A stretch of DNA of 64,000 nucleotides. It comes from Dietzia lutea (GTDB taxonomy: Bacteria; Actinomycetota; Actinomycetes; Mycobacteriales; Mycobacteriaceae). Shown here piece after piece: positions 17,126-24,421 of the stretch. Made by a program: the position numbers and the translations under genes. Under the pieces are notes generated by a model. That model had not been told where the DNA came from and searched no databases. It worked only from the letters and a program-made list of their open reading frames with translations. The stretch's first letter is position 1, and each line of letters begins with the position of its first letter. The stretch is taken from positions 744,001 through 808,000 of the forward strand of contig NZ_CP015449.1 of the NCBI RefSeq assembly GCF_003096075.1, given 5' to 3'.

Positions 17126-19474
17126 GTGGACTTCACGCGTACCGAGACCCAGGCCGCTGTCGCCGAGGCGGTGGCCGGCGCGCTGTCGACGGCCGCCCCG
17201 GCCGAGGAACTGCTCACCGCGCTGCCCAGCCGCAGTGTCGACGACGCCGGCTACGACGAGCGCCTCTGGTCGGCGTTCGCCACCTCCGGGCTGCTCTCGC
17301 TGGGCCTGCCCTCCGCGCTCGGCGGCGACGACCTCACGCCCGCCGACATCGCCGTCGTGCTCGAGGAGGTCGGCCGCGCCGGCGTGGTGATCCCCGCCCT
17401 GGAGACCCTGGGCCTGGGCGTGCTGCCGATCGTCACCCTCGGCACCGCGGACCAGCAGAAGCGGTTGCTCTCCGGCATCGAGGACGGCCGCATCCTCACC
17501 GCGGCCGTCGCCGAGCCCGGCAACCCCCTGCCGCTCGAGCCGACCGTGCGCCTGGATGGCGGGACCCTCACCGGCACCGTCACCAGCGTCCGTTACGCGG
17601 CTCAGGCCCGCGCGATCCTCGTGCCGGCGTCCACGCCCGAGGGTGTCGCCCTCGTCGTCGTCGCCCCCGGCGCCCCGGGGGTCACCCTGACCCCCACCCT
17701 CGGCTCCCTGGGGGTGCCCGAGTACGCGATGCGGTTCGAGGCCACCGAGGTCGACGACGACGACGTGCTCCGCGGCTCGGGGGCGGGGTCGGTCCTCGAG
17801 GAGTTCCGGCGTCTCGTCCTGGCCGCCTGTATCGCCCACGGTGACGGTCTCGTGGCCGGCGCGCTGGACATGACGGCCGGCTACCTCAAGGAGCGGGTGC
17901 AGTTCGGTAAGCCGCTCGGCTCGTTCCAGGCGGTGCAGCAGGAGCTGGCGGACGTCTACATCGTCTCGCAGACGCTGCACGTGATCGCGCAGTCGGTGGC
18001 GTGGCGGATCTCCGAGGGGCTGGCCGGGCCCGGTGACCGCTACGAGACCGATCCCACGATCGGCGCGTACTGGCTGGCGGCCGAGGGGCCGCGCGCAGTG
18101 CAGCTCCTGCACCACCTGCACGGCGGCGTGGGCGTGGATGTCACGTACCCGATGTTCAAGTACTCGTCGGCGGTCAAGGACCTCGCCCGTTTCGTCGGCG
18201 GCGCGCAGCTGCACCTCGACGCGCTGGGCGCGGCGATCGCCGCCGACCCGGTGGAGCAGGTGGCCCCCGCCTCCGGCGACGCGGACGCCGCCGATGCCGA
18301 GGGCGCGTTCATCGACCTCACCGCCGAGCAGCGCGCGCTGCAGGCCGAGCTGCGCGAGTACTTCTCCACCCTCATCTCGCCGGAGGAGGCCGCCGACATC
18401 GCGACCACCCGCCACGGCGACACCTACGCGGAGATCATCAAGCGGATGGGCCGCGACGGCTGGTTGGGCGTGGGCTGGCCCACCGAGTACGGCGGCAAGG
18501 GCTTCGGCCACATCGAGCAGCAGATCTTCACCAACGAGGCCACCCGCGCCGACGTGCCGCTGCCCTCGGTGACGCTGCAGACCGTCGGCCCGACCCTGCA
18601 GAAGTACGGCACCGAGAAGCAGAAGGAAGAGTTCCTGCCGGGGATCCTCGACGGGACCGTCCACTTCGCGATCGGGTACTCCGAGCCCGACGCCGGCACC
18701 GACCTCGCCGCGCTGCGCACCACGGCGCGCCAGGACGAGGCGACCGGCGACTGGATCATCAACGGGCAGAAGATGTGGACGACCGGCGGCCACCACGCCG
18801 ACTACGTCTGGCTCGCCGCCCGCACCGGCACCCCGGACTCCCGCCACCGCGGGCTGACGATCTTCATCGTGGACACCACCGATCCCGGCTTCTCGTTCAC
18901 GCCGATCATCACCTGCGACGGTGCGCATCACGTCAACGCCACCTACTACTCCGACGTGCGCGTCCCGGCGGACATGGTCGTGGGCGAGGTCGACGGCGGC
19001 TGGAAGATGCTCACCACGCAGCTCAACCACGAACGCGTCATGCTCGCGCCGTCCGGTCGGCCGGGCGGGTACTACGACGAGCTCGCCGCCTGGGCCCGCC
19101 GCACCGGCGCCGACGGCGTCCGTCACCTGGACCGGCCCGAGGTGCGGCGCGGTCTCGCGGAGATCTTCGCGATCGTCCGGCTCAACGAGTTGCTCAACTG
19201 GCAGGTCTCCTCGACGGGCGACAACCCGTCGATGGGCGACTCCGCCGCGTCGAAGGTGTTCTCCACGGAGAAGATCCAGCACGTCGGCCGGATTGTCGAA
19301 GAGCTGCTCGGCCGCTTCGGCGACCCCACCGATCCCGACACGGCGGCGCTGCAGCGCTGGTTCGACATGATGAACAAGCGCAACGTCGTGATCACCTTCG
19401 GCGGCGGCGTCAACGAGGTCATGCGCGAGCTGGTCTGCATGGGCGGCCTCGGCATGCCCCGCACGGCCCGCTGA
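17126..19474 (+). CDS. chsE1-chsE2: Fused steroid-CoA dehydrogenase, FadE28-FadE29 (ChsE1-ChsE2) in one chain
   Basis: This is a 782-residue chain. Residues 1 to about 370 look like a ChsE1/FadE28-type subunit (starts MDFTRTE; has YLKERVQFGKPLGSFQAVQQELADVY). Residues about 395-782 look like ChsE2/FadE29 (FIDLTAEQRALQAELREYFSTLI, YSEPDAGTDLAALRTTA, INGQKMWTT). A short acidic Ala/Asp linker joins them. In M. tuberculosis these are two proteins forming an alpha2-beta2 dehydrogenase that acts on the propionyl side chain of the steroid-CoA. Only the C-half has a helix-G glutamate (NHERVML). No stop or frame change separates the halves. GTG 17126 follows fadE34 by 56 bases, and chsH2 follows by 59. 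The fusion is probably functional as a homodimer mimicking the heterotetramer. Confidence 0.87.
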   Translation: MDFTRTETQAAVAEAVAGALSTAAPAEELLTALPSRSVDDAGYDERLWSAFATSGLLSLGLPSALGGDDLTPADIAVVLEEVGRAGVVIPALETLGLGVLPIVTLGTADQQKRLLSGIEDGRILTAAVAEPGNPLPLEPTVRLDGGTLTGTVTSVRYAAQARAILVPASTPEGVALVVVAPGAPGVTLTPTLGSLGVPEYAMRFEATEVDDDDVLRGSGAGSVLEEFRRLVLAACIAHGDGLVAGALDMTAGYLKERVQFGKPLGSFQAVQQELADVYIVSQTLHVIAQSVAWRISEGLAGPGDRYETDPTIGAYWLAAEGPRAVQLLHHLHGGVGVDVTYPMFKYSSAVKDLARFVGGAQLHLDALGAAIAADPVEQVAPASGDADAADAEGAFIDLTAEQRALQAELREYFSTLISPEEAADIATTRHGDTYAEIIKRMGRDGWLGVGWPTEYGGKGFGHIEQQIFTNEATRADVPLPSVTLQTVGPTLQKYGTEKQKEEFLPGILDGTVHFAIGYSEPDAGTDLAALRTTARQDEATGDWIINGQKMWTTGGHHADYVWLAARTGTPDSRHRGLTIFIVDTTDPGFSFTPIITCDGAHHVNATYYSDVRVPADMVVGEVDGGWKMLTTQLNHERVMLAPSGRPGGYYDELAAWARRTGADGVRHLDRPEVRRGLAEIFAIVRLNELLNWQVSSTGDNPSMGDSAASKVFSTEKIQHVGRIVEELLGRFGDPTDPDTAALQRWFDMMNKRNVVITFGGGVNEVMRELVCMGGLGMPRTAR

Positions 19475-19533
19475 CCCCGCCCGTCCCGACAGCGCAGCCC
19501 CTCTGCGTATCCCACCCCGACGAGAAGGCACCC

Positions 19534-20622
19534 ATGAGTGACGACACCGTGACCGACGACCGCGCCTCGCGCATCCTCGCCGCGGCCGACGAGGTCAAGG
19601 CCTCCGGCGGCAGCGCGCGCCGCCCGGGCCGTGACCCCATCAACCTGCCGATGATCCGCAACTGGACCGAGGCGATCGGCGACACCAACCCGATCTACGA
19701 GTCCGAGGAGGCGGCCGTCGCGGCCGGCCACGGCGGGCTCGTCGCGCCGCCCGCGATGGCTCAGGTGTGGACCATGCGCGGGCTCGGCAAGACCCGCGAG
19801 GCCGACGACCCGCTGGGCCGCATGACCGACATCCTCGACGCCGAGGGCTTCACCTCGGTCGTCGCGACCAACTGCGACTCGACGTACCACCGGTACACCC
19901 GCCCGGGCGAGGAGGTGACCATCCAGTCCGTCCTCGTCGACGTGGTGGGCCCCAAGACCACGGGCCTGGGCGAGGGCTGGTTCTTCACCACCCGCAACTA
20001 CTGGCGGGTCGGCGACGAGGTCGTGGCCGAGATGGACTTCCGGATCCTCAAGTTCCGCCCGCCGGCCAAGGCCGCCGCCCCCGCCGCGTCGGAGGACCGG
20101 ATCGTCGCGAGCTCCGGCTCGGCCACCGACGACCTGGTGGTGGGCAAGGTCCTGCGCCCGTCGGTCTCGCACGACACGCAGTTCTTCTGGGACGGGGTCG
20201 CCGCCCACGAGCTGCGCATCCAGAAGCGCGAGGACGGCTCGCTGCAGCACCCGCCCGTGCCGGCGCTGTGGAAGGACAAGTCCGAGCAGACCGACTACGT
20301 CGTGTCCTCCGGCCGCGGCACCGTGTACAGCTTCGTCACCCACCACGCCCCGCGCGTGCCGGGCCGCACGAAGTTCCCGTTCGTCATCGCGCTGGTGGAG
20401 CTGGAGGAGGGCGTGCGCATGCTCGGCGAGCTGCGCGACGTCGACCCGGCCGAGGTCCGCATCGGCATGGAGGTCGAGGTGGAGTTCCTCGACATGCCGG
20501 GCGACGAGTCCGAGGACGCGGCCTTCGGCACCGATCCGTGGACGCTGTACGCCTGGCGACCGGCCGGTGCGCCGACCGTCGACCGTCAGATGCCCGAGGT
20601 CCGGGAAGGGGCCGCGAAGTGA
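19534..20622 (+). CDS. chsH2: Steroid enoyl-CoA hydratase subunit with C-terminal DUF35 domain (ChsH2)
   Basis: This is a 362-residue protein. Residues about 35-185 are a MaoC-like hotdog domain (NLPMIRNWTEAIGDTNPIYES, then GGLVAPPAMAQVW and DSTYHRYTRPGEEVTIQS). After an Ala-rich linker, residues about 215-345 form a DUF35 OB-fold (GSLQHPPVPALW, GRGTVYSFVTHHAP, VRIGMEVEVEFLDM). No zinc-finger cysteines are seen in it. In the known system ChsH1-ChsH2 hydrates the C17 side-chain enoyl-CoA, and the DUF35 domain docks the aldolase Ltp2. GAGAAGG precedes the ATG. Its stop overlaps the chsH1 GTG, and an 18-bp tandem duplication covers this junction. Confidence 0.9.
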   Translation: MSDDTVTDDRASRILAAADEVKASGGSARRPGRDPINLPMIRNWTEAIGDTNPIYESEEAAVAAGHGGLVAPPAMAQVWTMRGLGKTREADDPLGRMTDILDAEGFTSVVATNCDSTYHRYTRPGEEVTIQSVLVDVVGPKTTGLGEGWFFTTRNYWRVGDEVVAEMDFRILKFRPPAKAAAPAASEDRIVASSGSATDDLVVGKVLRPSVSHDTQFFWDGVAAHELRIQKREDGSLQHPPVPALWKDKSEQTDYVVSSGRGTVYSFVTHHAPRVPGRTKFPFVIALVELEEGVRMLGELRDVDPAEVRIGMEVEVEFLDMPGDESEDAAFGTDPWTLYAWRPAGAPTVDRQMPEVREGAAK

Positions 20623-20646
20623 GCGAGAGCCGCGAAGTGAGCGAGA
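20611..20646. repeat. Perfect 18-bp tandem duplication across the chsH2/chsH1 junction
   Basis: GCCGCGAAGTGAGCGAGA occurs at 20611-20628 and again at 20629-20646 with no mismatch. Each copy includes the GTGA that holds the chsH2 stop and a chsH1 start. The duplication is in frame for chsH1 and adds six residues (SESREV-type) to its N-terminus. Confidence 0.9.
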
Positions 20647-21086
20647 ACAGTGCAGTGACCGACGTGATCTGCCCCGCCGAGCCGCCCGCCGTGGCGGTGG
20701 GGGACCGGCTGCCCGAGCTGACCATCGAGGGCACGCCCACGTTCATCGTGGCCTCCGCCCTGGCGACCCGGGACTTCCAGGACGTCCACCACGACCGCGA
20801 CCTCGCCCACGCCAAGGGGTCGAAGGACATCTTCGTCAACATCCTCACCGACACCGGTCTCGTGCAGCGGTACGTGACCGACTGGGCGGGCCAGCGGGCC
20901 CGCATCACGTCGATCAAGCTGCGCCTCGGCGTGCCCTGGTACGCGTACGACTCCCTGACACTCACGGGTGAGGTCACGGGTATCGACGACGACGGGCTGG
21001 TCACGCTGAAGATCGTCGGCACGGACTCGATGGGCGCACACGTCACCTCCACGGCCACCCTCTACATGAACGGAGACCCGCAGTGA
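20619..21086 (+). CDS. chsH1: Steroid enoyl-CoA hydratase subunit ChsH1 (MaoC-like)
   Basis: This is a 155-residue single-domain MaoC-like protein with the hydratase motif segment FQDVHHDRDLAHAKGSKDIFVNILTDTGLVQRYVTDW, which carries the Asp/His pair of hotdog hydratases. It is the expected partner of ChsH2. GTG 20619 is chosen for its GTGA overlap and the GGGAAGGG eight bases upstream. Because of the 18-bp duplication, GTG 20637 and GTG 20655 are also in frame, so the first 6-12 residues may not be translated. The gene ends with a GTGA overlap to ltp2. Confidence 0.88.
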   Translation: MSESREVSENSAVTDVICPAEPPAVAVGDRLPELTIEGTPTFIVASALATRDFQDVHHDRDLAHAKGSKDIFVNILTDTGLVQRYVTDWAGQRARITSIKLRLGVPWYAYDSLTLTGEVTGIDDDGLVTLKIVGTDSMGAHVTSTATLYMNGDPQ

Positions 21087-22255
21087 GCTCCCTCGCGGAC
21101 AAGGCTTCGATCGTCGGGATCGGCGCGACCGATTTCTCCAAGGACTCCGGCCGGTCCGAGCTGCGGCTGGCCGCCGAGGCCGTCCGCGCGGCGGTCGCCG
21201 ACGCCGGACTGCAGCCGTCGGACGTCGACGGCCTGGTGTCGTTCACGATGGACACCAACACCGAGGTCGCGGTGGCCCGCGCCGCCGGGATCGGCAGCCT
21301 CAACTTCTTCTCGCGCATCCACTACGGCGGCGGCGCGGCGTGTGCGACGGTCCAGCAGGCGGCGATGGCCGTGGCGACCGGCGTCGCGGAGGTCGTGGTC
21401 TGCTACCGCGCGTTCAACGAGCGCTCGGGGATGCGGTTCGGCCAGGTCAACTCGGCTCTCGTGCACCAGGTGAACTCCTCGGGCACGGACAACGCGTTCT
21501 CCTACCCGCACGGCCTGTCCACCCCGGCGGGGTTCGTCGCGATGGTCGCGCAGCGGTACATGCACGAGTACGGCGCCACGAGCGAGGACTTCGGCCGGGT
21601 CGCGGTGGTGGACCGCAAGCACGCCGCGGTCAACCCGGCGGCGTTCTTCCACGGCAAACCCATCACGCTGGAGGAGCACCAGACCTCGCGCTACATCGCC
21701 GAGCCGCTGCACCTGCTGGACTGCTGCCAGGAGTCGGACGGCGGGCAGGCGATCGTGGTGACCACGCCCGAGCGGGCCCGCGACCTGCCGCACACGCCCG
21801 TCTCGATCGCGGCCGCGGCCTCGGGCTCCGGGCCGGACCAGTACATCATGACCTCGTACTACCGCCCCGAGCTCGCCGGGCTGCCCGAGATGGGGATCGT
21901 CGGCGACCAGCTGTGGAACCAGTCCGGCCTGCGGCCCGAGGACATGGACATGGCGGTGCTGTACGACCACTTCACCCCATACGTGCTCATGCAGCTCGAG
22001 GAGCTCGGCTTCTGCGGGCGCGGCGAGGCCAAGGACTTCGTCCGCGAATCCGGCGCCCTCGAGGTGGGCGGCAGGCTGCCGCTCAACACCCACGGCGGCC
22101 AGCTCGGCGAGGCCTACATCCACGGCATGAACGGCATCGCCGAGGGCGTGCGTCAGCTCCGCGGTGACTCGGTCAACCAGGTCCCCGGCGCCGAGAAGCT
22201 CGTCGTCACCGCGGGCACCGGCGTGCCCACCTCCGGGTTGGTCCTCACCGTCTGA
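21083..22255 (+). CDS. ltp2: Steroid side-chain-cleaving aldolase Ltp2 (thiolase-like)
   Basis: This is a 390-residue thiolase-fold protein without the usual thiolase active-site cysteine pattern, as expected for the SCP-x-like lipid transfer family. Ltp2 performs the retro-aldol cleavage that releases propionyl-CoA and the 17-ketosteroid from the hydroxylated steroid-CoA made by ChsH1-ChsH2. Landmarks are IVGIGATDFSKDSGRSELRLAAEAVR, the HYGGGAACATVQQAAMAV strand, LYDHFTPYVLMQLEELGF and LNTHGGQLGEAYIHGMNG. The GTG overlaps the chsH1 stop. It is the last gene of the side-chain operon, the same order (chsE-chsH2-chsH1-ltp2) as the mycobacterial igr locus. Confidence 0.92.
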   Translation: MSSLADKASIVGIGATDFSKDSGRSELRLAAEAVRAAVADAGLQPSDVDGLVSFTMDTNTEVAVARAAGIGSLNFFSRIHYGGGAACATVQQAAMAVATGVAEVVVCYRAFNERSGMRFGQVNSALVHQVNSSGTDNAFSYPHGLSTPAGFVAMVAQRYMHEYGATSEDFGRVAVVDRKHAAVNPAAFFHGKPITLEEHQTSRYIAEPLHLLDCCQESDGGQAIVVTTPERARDLPHTPVSIAAAASGSGPDQYIMTSYYRPELAGLPEMGIVGDQLWNQSGLRPEDMDMAVLYDHFTPYVLMQLEELGFCGRGEAKDFVRESGALEVGGRLPLNTHGGQLGEAYIHGMNGIAEGVRQLRGDSVNQVPGAEKLVVTAGTGVPTSGLVLTV

Positions 22256-22275
22256 GCCGGTTAACCGGGAGTCAC

Positions 22276-22291
22276 ATCACATATATGTGAT
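22276..22291. promoter_or_regulatory. Perfect 16-bp palindrome before the DUF2236 pseudogene
   Basis: ATCACATATATGTGAT is fully self-complementary. It lies 18 bases before the ATG at 22310. Its AT-rich core is exceptional for this window and could overlap the -10 region. It looks like the operator of a dimeric repressor that is not identified here; it resembles neither KstR nor KstR2 sites. Confidence 0.65.
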
Positions 22292-22309
22292 CGGCGCTAG
22301 GGTGAGGGG

Positions 22310-23135
22310 ATGACCACCGCCAGCCGCTCCGCCGCCGGTGCCGTCCGCGGCCCGACGCTCCACGACGTCGTGGGCGACGCCGCGTTCCTGGCCGGGGCGC
22401 CGAGGCGTTTCCTCATGGAGATCGCCCTGTAGCCGGTCGGGCACGGCGTCGCCGATCACAGCCGGGCGCTACGGGATCCGATCGGGCGGTTCCGCAACAC
22501 GACCGCCTACATCTATCTCGTGGCGTTCGGCACCCCGGCCGAGCGGGAGGCGGTGATCCGCATGGTCAACCGCGCCCACCGGCCGGTGCGGTCGGCGCCC
22601 GGGGCGGAGGTCGAGTACTCGGCCTTCGACCCCGGGCTGCAGCTCTGGGTGGCCGGGTGCATGTACTACGGCGGCCGGGACATGTGGCAGCGCATGTTCG
22701 GTCCGCTCGACGACGAGGCCGCCGAGCGGCTCTACCGCGAGTTCCAGACCTACGGCACCTCGCTGCAGGTCCCACCGGAGGACTGGCCGGCCGACCGGGC
22801 GGCCTACGACGCCTACGTGGCGCGCACCCTGGACGGGATCGAGATCGACGAGCGGGTGCGCGAGTACGGGGCCAGGCTGCTCGACCCCGTCCGGGCACCC
22901 CCTGCCGGTCCGCCCGGTCTTCCGTCTCATGCGCTTCATCACCATCGGGCTGCTGCCCACGCAGCTGCGGGACGCCTACGGCTTCGCCTGGAGTCCGGTC
23001 GACGAGCGCCGGTTCAGCACGCTCATGGCCGTGGGGGCGCTTCTGTACCGCAGGACGCCCCGACGGGCCCGCGAACTGCCCAAGGATCTGCTGCTGCGCG
23101 CGTCGCGCCGGAAGGCCGTGTCCGCGCACGCCTGA
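22310..23135 (+). pseudogene. Broken DUF2236 (MpaB-type oxygenase) gene: one nonsense codon, one frameshift
   Basis: If repaired this would encode about 274 residues of a DUF2236/MpaB-like putative haem oxygenase. Reading from ATG 22310 gives a normal start (HDVVGDAAFLAGAPRRFLMEIAL), then TAG at 22430-22432, where a single base change from CAG would restore glutamine. The frame continues with PVGHGVADHSRA and TTAYIYLVAFGTPAEREAVIRMVNRAH and a central FDPGLQLWVAG segment. An extra G in the run at 22893-22895 shifts the frame, and the family C-terminus RPVFRLMRFITIGLLP continues in the next frame to TGA 23135. Two lesions make a sequencing error unlikely. Decay appears recent because the coding texture is otherwise intact. 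Confidence 0.85.
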
Positions 23136-23155
23136 CGCGCGCCCGCGCCGCCGGC

Positions 23156-24235
23156 TCAGCGGCGCAGGCATCCGCGGACGAACGACCCGATGTCGCGGAC
23201 CGCGACCCGCGCCTCCGGGACGAGCGGGTGGAACACCTGGAACACGTGGAACTGGTCCGGCCACAGCTGGAACTCGTGGCGCACGCCGTGTTCGGCGAAG
23301 TTCTCCGCCATCCGCTCGATCCCGCCCCGGAAGATCTCCTGGCCGCCGGCCTGGATGAGGAACGGCGGCCAGTCCGGCGACGGCTCGTAGTTGATCGGCG
23401 AGATGGCCGGATCGTCCGGGTCCACGCCGGGCGCGTACTGGCGTCGGCACAGTTCGGCGAGCCCCAGGGCGAGGAACGGGTCCTTCCGTGTCCGGTCCCG
23501 CTCCGTCATGTCCGTGAAGTCCAGATCGATCCAGGGGGAGAGCAGCACGACGCCCGCCGGCATCGGCGCCCGCGTCCGCTCGAGGTAGGCCACCAACTGC
23601 AGGGCCAGGTTGCCGCCCGCGGAGTCGCCGGCGACCACGATGTCCTCGGCGGGGAACCCCATCTCGATCAGCCACTCCCAGCCGGCGATGGTGTCCTCGG
23701 TGGCCGCCGGGTGCGGATGCTCGGGCGCGAGCCGGTAGTCCGGCAGGAAGACCGGGACGCCGGTCTCGCTGGCGATCCGGGACGCGAGCGCCTTGTGTGA
23801 CCACGGGGATCCGAACGTGAAGCCGCCGCCGTGGACGTGGTAGATCACCTTGTCGGAGTCGAAGAATCTCTTGCGGCCCACCCACAGGCCGGGCACCGGC
23901 CCGTCCGACGACCAGTCGTTGGTGCTCTCCAGCGCGGCGGCACGGCCCGCTCCCGAGGTGAGGGTCCGCAGCCGCCCGAGCGAGGCGTCGGTGGCGGGCA
24001 TCCGGTCCAGGGCGGGGCGCACGAACAGGCGCAACGCCTCGGCGAGGCCCCGCGAGCGCAGCGTCCCCTGTTCGGCCGGGCCCTGGAGGACGGGCCCTCG
24101 TCGGGACGGTCGGTCGGCCTCGCGGTCGGACGATCGGCGGCCGTCCTGGGGGACCTCACCGGACCCGGTCGAGCGTGGCAGTCGGAGGCCACCGTCGTAC
24201 GGCGGGCCGGGATGTCGGGGCCGTGATCCGCTCAT
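23156..24235 (-). CDS. HSL-family alpha/beta-hydrolase (esterase/lipase)
   Basis: This is a 359-residue carboxylesterase-like enzyme. It shows the oxyanion-hole HVHGGGFTFGS, the nucleophile elbow VVAGDSAGGNLALQ, the LSPWIDLDF segment with the catalytic acid nearby (DPDDPAISP), and a C-terminal histidine in DQFHVFQVF. The N-terminal 60 residues are charged and low-complexity. ATG 24235 is used; an in-frame ATG at 24280 would add 15 residues, and neither has a clear ribosome site. It is divergent from fadD19 and shares two KstR-like operators, so it is probably induced with sterol breakdown and may release sterols or acyl groups from esters. The HGGG motif argues against it being HsaD. Confidence 0.85.
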   Translation of the reverse strand: MSGSRPRHPGPPYDGGLRLPRSTGSGEVPQDGRRSSDREADRPSRRGPVLQGPAEQGTLRSRGLAEALRLFVRPALDRMPATDASLGRLRTLTSGAGRAAALESTNDWSSDGPVPGLWVGRKRFFDSDKVIYHVHGGGFTFGSPWSHKALASRIASETGVPVFLPDYRLAPEHPHPAATEDTIAGWEWLIEMGFPAEDIVVAGDSAGGNLALQLVAYLERTRAPMPAGVVLLSPWIDLDFTDMTERDRTRKDPFLALGLAELCRRQYAPGVDPDDPAISPINYEPSPDWPPFLIQAGGQEIFRGGIERMAENFAEHGVRHEFQLWPDQFHVFQVFHPLVPEARVAVRDIGSFVRGCLRR

Positions 24236-24301
24236 GAGCGCAATGTAGACGCTCGACCGAGCGCGGTCACCCGTAACCATGCCCTAAGGTATGCATCTTG
24301 G

Positions 24302-24315
24302 TGGAACTCGTTACA
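24302..24315. promoter_or_regulatory. KstR-like operator (esterase/fadD19), proximal to esterase
   Basis: TGGAACTCGTTACA keeps the GAAC-N2-GTT core of the KstR site with relaxed ends. It lies in the divergent region between the esterase and fadD19. Confidence 0.65.
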
Positions 24316-24356
24316 GTTATGGCCGATTATCGCTGCTCAGACCCCGGTCTGGACAT

Positions 24357-24370
24357 GAGAACAAGTTCAG
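24357..24370. promoter_or_regulatory. KstR-like operator upstream of fadD19
   Basis: GAGAACAAGTTCAG keeps AGAAC-N2-GTTC, 51 bases before the fadD19 start. Together with the site at 24302 it brackets the divergent promoters. Confidence 0.7.
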
Positions 24371-24421
24371 GCCACAATGTGAGAGCAGACACACACCCGC
24401 CGCCTTTAAGGACCTGCCCCG

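Noticed and set aside
22277-22459. Minus-strand 60-codon frame over the DUF2236 gene start
   Set aside because: It is antisense to the recognisable N-terminus of the pseudogene, with no motif and no ribosome site.
23156-24235. Esterase considered as the missing HsaD
   Set aside because: HGGG and GDSAGG place it in the HSL esterase family. HsaD-type hydrolases have a different N-terminal oxyanion loop and a GNSMGG-type elbow.
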